64,000 bases of DNA from Coprinopsis marcescibilis. Taxonomy: Eukaryota > Basidiomycota > Agaricomycetes > Agaricales > Psathyrellaceae. The translations under genes were made by a program, and so were the position numbers. Below are positions 21,065 through 34,500 of this stretch, piece by piece. Each line of letters begins with the position of its first letter. Positions within the stretch are counted from its first letter, which is position 1. Under the pieces are notes generated by a model that searched no databases, was not told the origin of the DNA, and worked only from the letters and a program-made list of their open reading frames with translations. The DNA lies in assembly GCA_004369085.1 (NCBI GenBank), contig ML210222.1:62001-126000 (forward strand). The letters run 5' to 3'.

Positions 21065-22811
21065 ATGGATTACCAGCCAGCCCTAGTCAAAAAGCATTTC
21101 AGGCCTACAGCTTCAAGACATTCCCCAGAGTCTAGATACTGGCGTCAATTCAAACATCCCGTCTTCGTCAAGGAATACGCCCCAATAACATCTGTCCATT
21201 TCTCGCCCTCAAAACCACACCGCTATGCAGTCACCGCAGCAACTAGGGTCCAAATATACGCCCCAAGGACACAAAAGATAACAAAGACTATCGCTCGCTT
21301 CAAAGACGTCGCAAGAAGTGCCAACATTCGTGCGGATGGCAAGCTGCTCGTTGCTGGTGACGACAGTGGTCTGGTTCAAGTATGTGTTCCTATTCAAGTG
21401 CATCTATTTGCTAGTTGACGCGTTTTGAAGATTTTCGACATCAACTCAAGAGCCATCTTGCGAACACTCGACTCTCACAAGCAACCAGTACATGTCACCA
21501 AATTTTCGCCTCTGGAATCTACTCGTGTACTGTCATGCTCGGACGACAATACTGTCAAGTTTTGGGATATGACAACCCAGATCGCGATCTCTACATTTGA
21601 CGACCACACAGACTACGTTCGCTCAGGACAAGTCTCTTCATCAAACCCAAATTTAATCCTCACCGGGTCCTACGACGCTACCGTCCGGTTGTTCGATGCG
21701 CGTACAGGAGAGTGCGAGTTGGTGATGGGCGAAAGTAGCACTTCGAGTACGAAAGTACCAGTGGAACAGGTCCTTATGTTCCCATCTGGGACGGTCGCCG
21801 TGACATCTGCTGGACCAATTCTTCGTGTCTGGGATTTGGTTGCTGGAGGCCGCTGTATCAAAGCCATGTCAAACCACCAAAAAACCATAACCGCTCTCGC
21901 TCTCAATCCCGCTGCCACTCGCCTCCTTAGTGGAAGTCTGGATCATATGCTCAAAGTCTACGACATCTCCAACTACAAAGTCATTCACACAATGCGCTAT
22001 CCAGCACCGTTGTTATGCGCTGCCATTTCAGTGAGTCGCCTGACCTTCGCACTGCACATAAAAATATCTAATTATAATAGCCTGATGATACGCATATCGT
22101 GGCCGGGATGTCGGATGGGACCCTGTCGATTCGAAGGCGGCAGCAAAAGGGAAAAGAAACATCTCCGCCTGGACTGGAATCCCTTGATTTGCTACACGTT
22201 GGAGAAGGAACACTTCTGAACAAAAAGTCTTCGAAAGCAACGCGCGACGCCGACGAACTGCGGGTAAATGAAAACAAACGTCAAAAACGCCTGAAAAACT
22301 ATGACAAGTTCCTTAAAAGCTTCAAGTACTCCGCTGCACTGGATTCAGTTCTTCGAAAGGTATATTCCCCTCCTGAAGTAATTCACAGCAGTACTAATTA
22401 TCGCGAAGAACGTCCCCCCAGCAACCACATTTTCCTTGATTCAAGAACTTATCCATCGGGATGGTCTTAAAATTGCTCTGTCAGGCCGCGATGATGTTTT
22501 ACTTGAGCCTATACTACAGTTGCTCATCAAGCACCTGAGCGATCCTCGGTTCGGCGGCACAGTGTGTTATGTAGCTGGAATAGTTATTGGTACGTGTTTG
22601 TTGTGCTCTTCGAACCTCTCGCTAACTCCTTGTCGCAGACATGTATCGACCCGTGATAGGTCAATCACCGCTGATAGACACCCTATTCCTTCGGCTCAAG
22701 AAGAAGCTGGCGATAGAAGTCCGGTTTCAGAAAGAGCTTTGGAAGGCCAAAGGTGCAATTGGTATGATCCTGAGCTCGACTATCGGCAACGTAGACACTC
22801 CTGCAGTTTAA
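21065..22811 (+). CDS. UTP15: U3 snoRNP component UTP15 (WD40 + UTP15_C)
   Basis: UTP15 is part of the t-UTP/UtpA complex of the small-subunit processome and acts in nucleolar pre-18S rRNA transcription and processing. Exons 21065-21379, 21431-22030, 22081-22359, 22409-22589 and 22639-22811 give 515 residues. The start MDYQPALVKKHFRPTASRHS and block YWRQFKHPVFVKEYAPITSV are typical. WD40 repeats run from about 45 to 330 (TVKFWD, ATVRLFDARTG, PILRVWDLVAGG, HMLKVYDISNYK). After a basic linker, the C-terminal domain (NKRQKRLKNYDKFLKSFKYSAALDSVL onward) matches UTP15_C. An in-frame ATG at 21008 would add 19 residues; I prefer 21065 by family convention. The stop lies 40 nt from the stop of CTNNBL1. 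Confidence 0.93.
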
Positions 22812-22851
22812 TGACGCATATTGAAGCATTCGTTGGTCGCCATTAATTACA

Positions 22852-25238
22852 CTAACTACTATTGCCCAGGGCGACCATTAGATTTTCTAAGATTTCTTTC
22901 TGAGACAGAGGTTGATCGTCGGTCGGTCGTGGTACGTCGTCGACGTTGTCGTGATATACGCGCAATGTTTCGACAATATTTTGAAGTGACTGATTTCTCC
23001 GACTTAGCATGCGCAGAACGTGACTTCGGATCTGAATGGGATGAGCACACAGCCAAACCCAATACTGTCGTCTCGACTTACCCCGTCATCTTCCATCACA
23101 ATCCAAGCAAGAATGTAGTCGACCATTTGCAGTGTAAAAAGTCCACCGTCTAGTCGCCTGAGATACCAAGTGTCTTCGTCACCAAGCATGTCGTCATCTT
23201 CATTATCTGCCTCCTAGTGCTCATTCGTCAAACAGCGATTCCAACCAGACTCGAGAGATCAAACCTTTTTCTCAGCTTCGATCTCAGCATCGGTCTGCTT
23301 CAATCTTGAACGCGCCGTATCTCGGATGTCGAGTAACTTGTCCACCTTTTCAAACTCGTTTTCAACGAATTTTGCGAGCAATCGAATACGATGAGTGGAT
23401 TCGGAATCTAAATTCGATAGCAGCGATGATATAATGCCCAGGATGTGGCTGATGTCTTCAGAGACAGGCAACGACGCAGAACCTTTACCCTTCTTGGACG
23501 GCTACGGGTGGTATATCAGCTATTATGTTCATGAATGTAGCGAAACACGTACCTTGCCAAGGAATGCAGAGAACAGCGTCTTGAGGCCGAGGGCATCCAC
23601 AAACGCAACACTGACGGGGCTACCCTGCGGTCCTGACATGGCGTAGTCCAAAGTCTTGATTGCCCGCGACTTGGATTGACGTTTCTCCCTATTGACGTCA
23701 GAAAAGTCAGGAAGAATATGAGCATCTGACGTACTTCATCATGAGGATCATCAAGTCAGGGCCTTCTGCAGACAAGAACGACTGTTTTATTGATGGTTCA
23801 ACTAAGGCAGAGCAAAGAGTGTCGAATAAATTTTCCATAAATTCAGCCTCATCTGCATCCGCAGGATCCCTTCTTCTGTATTGCTTTATGCATTTCAGTC
23901 GGGGGTGTTTCGAGAATGATAACTTTGCTCACCGAAAGAATGTTCAGAACAATTTCCACGCCATCTCCCTCCCCGAACGCCAGACGATTAGGGGGGCTAT
24001 TTTGCAGAAGGATGGAAAGCAATTCTACAGAGTAACCCCTGTTTTCGTCGTGGTCTTTTGCCTGCATTCTGTTCAACAGCCAGGTCATGATCTTGGTGTT
24101 TTCGACCAGAATTGTTGAGAGGGCTGGGTTGAATCCGAGGATATTTTCGAAAACACCTGAGGGTAATGATATAAATGACATACTCAGTTTTCCTTTCGTG
24201 ATTCACTTTACCAAGAATATGAAAAACGCCTTGCTTGTCCGACTCTTCTAACTCATTCAAGCGTGGCAGGTTCTCCACCAGCAAATCTAGCACAGAAAGG
24301 TCGACCTATTGAAGCTATTAGGTAGGTATTCGCAACATGTCGGCTGAGTACATACCAGTGCTTGGATCAATTCTCTCAAAGCGGCGTCTGCATCTTCGTC
24401 TTCCTCTTCACTCACATCATCGTCGGTGAGTTCATACAACAACTCCACAACATCGATGACGATGTCGACGTTTTCATGGGTGAACAATCCGACGAGCAAA
24501 GCAACGCTTCCAGAGCGCACAAGTTCACGGTATGCGAGTGCAGGGGCCTGAGCTAATGGCAGGAGGGACTTGATAGCACTGTCCAGATCTGCTTCCGAGT
24601 CGATAAACCTGTATGTAATAGCATGGTGATGAGAACAAACGCGGAAAATCAAATGGTGTCAGCTCGTACTTGGTAGGGTCATTTGGATACTTGGAGCGTT
24701 GATCTTGGTTCTTGTTCACCGCTCGCTCAAGCCGTAGGAGCGAGCGTCGTATTGCAGCTAGGGAGAGTTGTTCTACCTGATGCCGTTGTGGGGAAGTCGT
24801 TAAACACGAAGAGCGATGAACGTACGGGTTCCTGGTCTTCCCCAGCATTTTCGAATATATTCAGAATTTCTTTCTGTTCGGACGTCAGGCCACCACCGAA
24901 GAAACGACCTTCGTCATCTTCTTCCACAAAATAATCCGCGTCCCCACCAGGAGCAAAGTCTGCAGGAGCGGCAGAGTCGTCGTCTTCGACGTCTTCCACT
25001 GTGGCCTTCCTTGTTCTGGGTTTAGCAGGCGCGCCATTCGAGTCAGAGGGGGTCGAAGCTGCAGGTTGCTCGATCTTGAGTTTCTTGAGTAACTCTGGGG
25101 TTGGGTTGTCTGGCAGTTTTCTTTTGTTACCGAAGGAGCCAGATAACTTTGGGACCTGGATATTTGGGCCATGTTAGGGAACACTTCAAGGCTCAATGAT
25201 CAACCGACACGTACTTTGAAGATATCGTCCACGTTCAT
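22852..25238 (-). CDS. Beta-catenin-like protein 1 (CTNNBL1), spliceosome-associated armadillo protein
   Basis: CTNNBL1 is an armadillo-fold protein bound to the Prp19/CDC5L spliceosomal complex in the nucleus. Exons (25238-25215, 25155-24826, 24776-24670, 24608-24356, 24305-24212, 24156-23933, 23883-23735, 23688-23553, 23501-23265, 23213-23082, 23031-22852) give 621 residues. It begins MNVDDIFKVPKLSG, has a basic/acidic N-terminal region, then conserved blocks such as YELTDDDV, DLLVENLPRLNE, MTWLLNRMQAK, LLSILLQNSPPNR, AEFMENLFDTLCSALV and LDYAMSGPQG; the last exons encode GLFTLQMVDYILA and the C-terminal helices. The intron at 23884-23932 must use the weak acceptor ATAAAG, since other choices introduce a stop. 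Human CTNNBL1 has 563 residues. Confidence 0.9.
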
Positions 25239-25506
25239 GTTGGTATACGTATACTTGAGGTTTTGGAGTCAATAAACGACTACGACATGGGCTCGAAGAC
25301 TGTAAATGCTGGTATAAGTTCAAACACAGCGACTCAATCCCAGCTTTGAGAAGTTAGCGCCGCGTTTATGGTGGGAATTGGTCACGTGGCGCAGAGACAG
25401 TAACAGCGGCACTGAACAGTACACTTGCTCTTAACTAAGCATTCCCCCAACATTACCCAGTAGAGTGTCACTACACTTGTCGAATACCCTCTCTCGGGAC
25501 ATCGAC

Positions 25507-28500
25507 ATGGCAAATAACTCGCTCTCAGAGGGAAATCCCTCCTCTGGGACGACCTCAGACCTGGAGAATCGAGTTGCACGGATTGCAGATCCCAATACAG
25601 GTACCGTCCGCGCTTCCTGGTCAAGTTGTCCATGCTGACCCTTTGAAGACCTCAAAACAAAACATGCCGTGGCATGCGAGATACGGGAATTACTAGACAC
25701 CACCAGAGACTCAGAATTTGCGCGCGTTCTACCGTACCTTGTCCCAACTTTGGTTGAACTCCTCCGTTCAGGGCAGCCTTCATTCCAAAGGGAAACCAAT
25801 GAATACCACTTCCGTCGACTCCTTCTCGAAATTCTCAACAGAATCCCCAATGGAGAAGCTGTTCGCCCTCATATGCCGTCCGTATTCCAATGTATGCTCT
25901 CAATACTTCGCCAGGACAACGAAGAGAACGGTGCTACTGCGTGCAAGACCATGGTCGACGTTGTTCGCGCATACAGAATTGTCACCGAGCAAGGATTGTC
26001 CGAATACATCGCCATCTTCCAAGAATCCTTCAAGAATATGAAGTCCCTCGTAACCGAGTATCTTTCGGAGGATTCTACACCACTCGACCCCAACACTATC
26101 CTACCCGCGACTAGAAGCCTAAAGGTGCTTGGAGAAATGGGAATGGTCATGGTTATCATGTCCCAAGTCCAGCGTGCGATGGTGTCTCCATCAATACACA
26201 GCACCATTGCCCCTGCTTTCGAAATGCTCGCCCTCGAATCCCCTGCACAACACAAAGCAAGGACAGAATTTGAATCCACTGGAGGGATCTGGGCCGGTAT
26301 GGCCCCGAATGTTAGGAATGTATCCATCTACAACGACCTAATTCAAGCCCAAATAAAGGTATGCACCATTCTGTATACCCCTGGCACATACACTCAACAT
26401 TTCAACCTCCTAGATGCTCTCATACCTAGCCTTTGTCATGAGGTACTTGAACGAGACGGAGGGGTCGTACGGAGAAACACTCGTCGGGAGTGCGCTGCGA
26501 ATCCTACAAGACTGTCCGGCGAGTGGAGTAGCACTGAGAAAGGTACGTGATGGGTTGTTCTTTCACATTGTAGTAGTGTAACTTACGCTACCCAGGAATT
26601 AATGGTGGTGTTCCGCCACCTTCTTGCCACTCCTCATCGGAGGGCATTGCTTAGCCACATCGACAAGCTGTTGGACGAAAGAGTGCTTCTTGGAACGGGC
26701 CTAGCAAGCAAAGAGATGCTCAGGTAAGTGCTATGTTGCTTTGCGTTGTGCGCCCTAATCTTATATTGTCCAGACCAATGGTGTACTCGGCTGTCGCGGA
26801 CCTCATCCACAACGTCAAGGGCGAGCTCACATTCCAGCAGATCGACAGAATCGTACATGTTTATTCGACAATGCTTTTCAACTCCTCGTTAGGCTTCAAT
26901 CTGCATATTTTGCTTGCCAAAGTGATTTTCGGCCTACCGGAGACAATTGTAGCAAAGGAGAGCCCCGCGGTGGCGGCAAAGCTGCTGTCATCGATGTTTG
27001 AGACGTGTTTGGAACGCTTAGACGGTCTTTGTGCTGTACAAGCAGAGGTTGGACAGTCGGTGGAAAGGGCGCGAACAGGAACGCAGGAGAATGCCGTTTT
27101 CGACGGCCTATTCATCGAGAAGGCTCGACCTGTAGGTGGGGCATTGTATGCTTCAGAGAAACCGGAGGATGTTATCCTAGGTGAGTCTTTATGGACTATT
27201 TCAGTGTTCGTTTACTAACCTATATGTAGAGTGCAGGCAGCTCTATCGGGCACTTCTCCATGGTCTTCGGGTCCTAGTCGTTGCAATGAAGAAGTGCGAT
27301 GCACCAACTCCGGACGGGGTCCTCATATTCAAGCTGTTCGAGGGCTGTGTTCGCTGCATGTCCCTCTACGACCCCGACCCCCGAATCAACGAGCAAAACG
27401 ACGTCATTGAATGGTTCGGGCACACGTTGTGGGAGCTGGATATCCATGTCTTTCAGGAAGTATGGACCCACAAAATCGAATTCTTCTTCGAACACGCACA
27501 GAAGCGCATAATCCTCCTCACGATTTGCCAGTTTCTATTTAACCGGGAGTCTACATCATCAGTCCTCCTCGCTATTGTTCTCAAGTTCCTGGTTGAGCGG
27601 CTACCACAACTCGGAGAATACGACGACCACACTGCAGCTGCGACAATCAGACTATTCAAGATGGCGTTCGCAGCCGTTGCTTCCTTCCCACAGGCTAACG
27701 AAGCTATCCTCGCGTCCCACCTTGCCAAACTGCTGATGGATTGCTTCCCTCTTGCTGCTAAGGCATCAAAACCGACACATTATTTCCACCTTTTGCGTGC
27801 CCTGTTCCGGGCCATCGGCGTAGGCGGCGGAAGGTTTGAACTTCTATACAATGCGGTCCTGCCGCTGCTCCCGGAGCTCCTTGAGAGCTTAAACCGACAA
27901 CTCCTTGCCTCAGAGGGTCAAACCAGGGACATGATCGTCGAGCTCTGTTTGACTGTACCTCTTCGGTTGACACATCTACTTCCACACCTTACTTACCTCA
28001 TGCAACCCCTTGCGCTTGCCTTGAGGGGAAGTCCAGAATTGGCCTCACAAGGGCTGCGTACGTTGGAACTCTGTATCGACAACCTCACACCAGATTTCCT
28101 GGACCCCACTCTCAGCATTGTTCTTAGGGAGCTCATGGAAGCACTATTCAACCATCTCAAGCCTGCACCTCAGAGTCATCATCTTGCCCACACCACCATT
28201 AGGATCCTCGGTAAACTCGGTGGTCGAAATCGGCGCTTGCTATTCAAGGAACCAGCTCTTATCTATCATCACCATTCCGAGCCACCAAAAATGACTGTTT
28301 CATTTAATGGCATCCACGAGAAGATAAAACTTGGTCCCATCTCAGAACTTGCAGTCAGCGTCCTATCCAAATCTCAACCAGCCGATCAAGTCCACGCGTA
28401 CAGCTATCTCGAGAATTGCGCATCGCTGCTCCTATACGAAGTAAGCAAGCCAAATCCTTTCACCGTGTCAAACCCCATCTTCTGACTTCACCTCAACAGG

Positions 28501-31500
28501 GTATCAAGGGGCGCAACATTGAAGAATTTTTTGTGACGGTGATAGAAGGGATATTTGACGGCCTCCATGTTCCCGCAGTCCAAACGGAAGCGGAGAACTA
28601 TTTGCAACGGCTCGCCTCAACTATCTTTGAAAACGAGATACGCCGCAACCAATCTCGCGAAGTCGGATCCAGAATAATCCCAAGCGCCGTGCTCAATAGC
28701 TTCTTGGACTCCATTCCCCACGGCCTTGCTCGAGATCAACCAACTCAACGAGAAAAAGCTACCGCAGTAGTCAGGAACATCATTGGCGACTTAATAGGGA
28801 TGCGAAGTCGGCCAAACATCAACCTTCAAGACATTCTGCCACTTCTTCATCAATTGACAAACCGGTTCACGTCGCTCTGTCTTGACGAATCGTGGACACG
28901 GAAGTTTGCTGGGTGCACTGGCATCAACTTGATGTTGACTGCTCCTTCCATTGCTCAGAAATGGGTCACAGACCGCGAAATGGATCTCATTCGCACCTTG
29001 ATCCATGTACTCAAAGATCTCCCCCACGACCTCCCTCGAGATGTCGACGAAGTCGTTAATATTCTTATTGGAATCTTACGCCTCAGCAACTCCAGTTTGG
29101 ATTTCAATGGCGAAGGGGCGACACACGCCAGAAACAAGCTCATTCACATTGCTGGGATGTTTTTCCCTGAATTACAAAGTCCCAACCCGATTGTTCGTGA
29201 CGCCTCAAAACGTTGCATCAACTTTTTGGTCTCTCTTTGTGGCCGTTCAGCAACGGAGCTTCTGATGCCGCACCGCGATAGAATGCTGGCAGGGATATAC
29301 ACGAAGCCACTTCGCGCGTTACCCTTCTTGAAGCAAATTGGAATGATGGAGGCCGTTCGATACTGCATCTGCTTGGACCCCCCGTTGGTAGAACTGAACG
29401 AGGAACTGTTGAGACTCCTTCACGAAACCCTGGCTTTGGCCGATGCAGAGGATATCCAGCTTCTTGGTCCTCGACACCTTAGGCAAAGCACTTTTGAGGT
29501 GCTGAAGCTCCGGACAGCTTGCATCAAGCTCCTCACAGCTGCCATGCCTATCACAGATTTCTTTGCAAGGCACAACATGACACGTCAAAGGTGGCTTCAA
29601 TTTTTCTTTGTTTTCAATTCATTATTGACTAGACAACTCCGTCACAGAGTGACTGGTGTTTACTTCAAGTCGCTGTATTCGGTGTCATCCGAAGTCAAGG
29701 ATGTTGCACACGAAGGTTTGCGGATGGTACTCACCCACCAGAGTCGCCTTCCGAAGGAATTGTTGCAGACGGGTTTGCGACCGATCCTCATGAACCTTGC
29801 AGACCCAAAGCGGCTATCTCTGCCTGGATTGGAAGGACTTGCACGACTTCTTTCGCTTTTGACGAACTACTTCAAGGTTGAGATCGGTCACAAACTTTTG
29901 GACCATTTCCGGGTTGTAGCCGATCCTCAAGGCCTCCAAGTCCCGGCCAGAGTACCATTCGGGGAACACGATAATATCACAAAGCTGGTTCGCCTGGCCA
30001 ACATCTTCCATCTGTTACCATCCGCCGCCAACATCTTCCTTGAGAGTTTGGTCAACGCCATAGTTCAGACCGAGACCCACATGCACTACTCGACAAAGAA
30101 TCCATTCTCGGAGCCACTTGGAAAATATTTGGATCGATATCCGACCGAAAGCATTGATTTCTTGATGCGAAACCTCCAGTTTACACGTACTGTTCGAACT
30201 TTCCGCAGTGTTCTCCAGGCGGACTTGGCACCAAACCTTATCCGGGAATTAGTTTCACGGACTCCAGCTCTTGTATCTTTGCTGGCCCCAGGCTCAGATC
30301 CCAACCAGGTCCGCGCCGTTCTACAGCTATTCGATGATCTGGCCGGCCTGGACTCCACCTTCTTATCACAACACCCCTATGTTGTTGACCAGCTTGTTGT
30401 GGTTTGGAAGTCGATGTCCACAACAGGAGAAAACGAAAGCCTGACCGAAATTACGCATTGGCACACCATTGTGCTATCGCTCTTCATCAAAGCGTTGGAG
30501 CAATCCCCCCGCATCGACCTCCTGTTTGAAATCATATCCCTGTACACACGACATCTCGAAATCGACACCGTGAAAATCACCAACTTCCTTTATCACCATG
30601 TTGCACTCAGTGAAGACCTCATCTTCCGACGCAATGTCCTGATGAGATTTATCACCTGGTTCAACGATCCAAGCTGCTCGTGGGAGACAAAAGGGTACTT
30701 CATACGATACATTGTTACCCCCACCCTGCTTGTTCAAGCCTCGCGTTCACCCAACACTGACCGTCTCATTGACGCCGACTTCATTTCCAAGCTCCATCGC
30801 AACATCTGGTCGCCGATGACGGAGAGTGACGCATTTTTAGGAACGGACGACTTTTTCAAGATTGAAATCCTCCATCTCACGACAGTGCTTGTCCAGTACT
30901 ACTCGGAACTATTGGACGATGTCAAAAAGGACATTATCCGCTGTGCATGGGCCCCGATTCAATCCAACGATGACGTCATTATCAAACAGATGGCCTACCT
31001 CCTTGTTGCTCGATTCTTCTCGGTATTCCCCAGCCCATCCAAGTTCGTTCTTCGTGCATGGACAGGCCTTCTACGACTCCCACATTCAGAGAGTCGCGCG
31101 ATTGTTCGCTTTGATGCGCTTTCCATTCTTGCTCCTTCCCTTCCTGAATGGGATGGAGTCGACGACTTCCCTCAATGGGCTAAAACTACGAGACGATTGT
31201 TGACCGAAGAGGGGGCCGGGCAGACTTTCGCGATATACAACCTCATTGTCAAGCAGCCCGACCTTTTCTTTCCAGTCCGTTCTTTGTTTATCCCTCATAT
31301 GACCAACTCGCTCAACAAGCTCGGGTTATCACCATCCTCTTCCCCTGAATCGCGCCTACTATCCATCGAAGTTCTCCAAACTATATTCAACTGGGAAGAA
31401 CGTGTCATCACCCAGCTCAAGAGCGCTATGGAGACCGATGACGATACCCCCAGTGCATCGCTGTGGCGAACACCATTGTCTCTGCGGGAAAACATGGTCA

Positions 31501-34500
31501 GCTATCTTATGCGCCTTGCAACTGTACCACACGATCAGTCAGCTCGGTCGACATATGTGCCGAGAGCACTCTCTCTTCTTCAAGGAATACTTGGGCCGAA
31601 TGGCTGGACCGATGTTACTGTGGGGTTGCGCTTTTTCTCTCGGGCTCTCGAGCAGGTATGTGGATGCTTAATATTCGAAGTTTCTTCGTTAACCTTCTGG
31701 TAGGCGGAAATCACGGAAGGAACACTTGCCCAGGCAATGGCTGCTGCAAAGGTTCTACAGGTCGTTGCGGCCGAACAGCCAGAAAGTTGGTATTCAACAA
31801 ATGCCATCTTACTTGAAAGGCTTGTCCAGAAAGGCCTCATTTACGACGACCCAAGTCTTCAAGACACGTTGCATCCTATTTTCGACAAGCTGGTTGGCTT
31901 GTTCCCGCTTCCGGAAACCGTCCCTCCTACGGGAGAAACCGAGCACTCTGCGTTCCACCAATACATCCACGACGCACTCGGGGAAAACCTTCCAAACTCT
32001 TCAAGTTTGCGTGGCTCATTGTTGATGCTAAAGTCGGTGGTTCGCGTAACACCAGAGCGGCTCAATACCCTGTCTGTGCCTCTAATGAAGCTTCTCAGCA
32101 AGCTCGCCAAGGATCACATCCACTCTACAGCGGGAACGCCAGCGTTCGATGCCAATGTACGGCTCATTACCACCATTCTGGACATCTCTCGCAACCACGT
32201 TACTTTCCTCGGGGAGCAACGGCGTTGGCTTCTGACCGCACTGGTCATCCTCATTGAAAAGTCGAAGAGCGTCCCATTGTGCAAATATATGCTCGAACTC
32301 GCAAGGACCTGGGCTATGAACAGACAAGACGCATACCCAACTGCGAAAGAAAAGGCCAGCCTTCTACAGAAGATGACACACTACGAAACCCGCGGCGAAC
32401 CTCTCTTCACGACTTACCTGGAACTCATATACGACGTCTACACCGAGACTTCCCTGCGCCGCAGCGATCTTACGTCACGTCTGGAAAACTCTTTTCTTAT
32501 TGGGTGCCGAGCAAAGGACACCGTTCTTCGCGAGCGCTTCATGGACCTACTCGATGTCAGCGTGTCCCGTTCCGTCTTCAATCGACTCACGTATATTCTT
32601 GGTGTCCAAAATTGGGAAGCTCTGGCTGAACACAACTGGATCTATCTTGCCCTCCATCTCATACTAGGAGCGGCGGATCTCCAGCCGAACTCAGCCTACG
32701 ATAGACGAAGTCAAACGACCTCTGCGCAGCAGATCCCCCGACCTCTTACTCAGAACTTACTGAGGCCAATGCAACGGTTGTTGTTCCAAGATCCACAGGT
32801 AGCACACGATTCCTGGGTTTCAGTCTTCCCTGCAGTATGGTCATCTCTTTCCCGAAGAGAGCAAGGTGACATCACCAACCATATGATAAACCTCCTCAGC
32901 AAAGATTATCACATCAAGCAATCATCGCTTCGTCCAAACGTTATCCAGACTCTTCTTGCCGGGATTCATGCCTGCTCCCCACCGATGACACTCCCCCCTC
33001 ATCTCGTCAAATATCTCGCCAAAACATTTGGGTGTTGGCACGTTGGGCTTGAAATTCTAACAAGCACCCTCGAGTACATCAAGGACGACGACCAGACCTC
33101 TCGAGACTATGTCCATGACTCCCTTGCAGAGCTATATGCAGAACTGGCTGAAGAAGACGTCTTCTATGGGCTTTGGCGACGACGTGCCGTCGTTGCTGAG
33201 ACCAATGTTGCACTCTCTTTCGAGCAGGTTGGGATGTGGGAGCAGGCATCAAACGTCTATGAATCAGCCCAATCGAAGGTCAGGAGCATGAATATTCCTT
33301 TCAATGAATTGGAGTATTGCCTTTGGGAGGATCATTGGGTTTTGGCCGCCGAGAAGCTGCAACATTGGGATATTCTGTATGACTTCGCAAAGAATGAAGG
33401 CAATCAAGAGCTGTCCCTGGAGAGTGCTTGGAGGACATTGGAGTGGGCAGGTCACAAAGATGAACTGGAGGAACAGATCGCTCAACTACCTGAAGTAGCC
33501 ACTCCCCGACGGAGGGTTTTCGAAGCGTTCATTGCGTTACTCAAACAGCCAGCCGCAATCGACAAGAACGTGGACTTCACACGCTACCTTGAAGATGCAA
33601 TGCAGCTTTCCCTTCGAAAATGGGTGGGACTTCCCCAGCATTTCTCTGTTGCGCACATTCCCTTGCTGCAACATTTCCAACAATTCGTTGAACTTCAAGA
33701 AGCAGTGCAAATATTTGGTTCGCTTTCCCAGACCAACGGCCAGAATCTCGAAAAGAAGTCTTCAGAGTTGAAGATCGTCCTTCAGGCATGGCGCGAACGG
33801 CTTCCAAATATGTGGGATGATATCAACATTTGGAGCGATTTAGTGGCCTGGAGGCAAAACGTTTTCCACTCCATCAACCTGGCATATGTCCCGCTCATCG
33901 AAACTCCTTCCCAAACTGCTGGTGCCTCCAACGCTGGTGCAAGCACCTATGGATACAGAGGCTACCACGAGACCGCTTGGATCATCAACCGGTTCGCTCA
34001 CGTTGCGCGCAAACATGGGCTATTGGACGTTTGCTTCACCTTTTTGACGAAGATATACACACTCCCCAATATCGAAATTTCGGAAGCGTTCCTCAAACTC
34101 AGGGAGCAAGCACGATGTCATTATCAACGACCCAGCGACTTGCAAATCGGTTTGGAGGTGATCAACAATACAAACCTCATGTTCTTCACGAACACCCAAA
34201 AGGCCGAATTTCACACGCTTAAAGGGATGTTCCATGCGAAACTCGGGCGGAATGAAGATGCAAACTTTGCTTTTGGGCAAGCAGTTCAAATGGACATGAC
34301 CCAAGCGAAGGCGTGGGCCGAGTGGGGCCGTTTCAGCGACCGTAGATTCAAGGAGTCACCGACAGACATGGCGTTGGCAGCGAACGCAGTCAGTTGCTAT
34401 CTACAGGCCGCGGGCCTATACAAGTGCGGAAAGAGTAGGCCTTTGTTGTCCCGAGTTCTGTGGCTTCTGAGCATGGACGACCAGACGTTGGCTGTGGCTC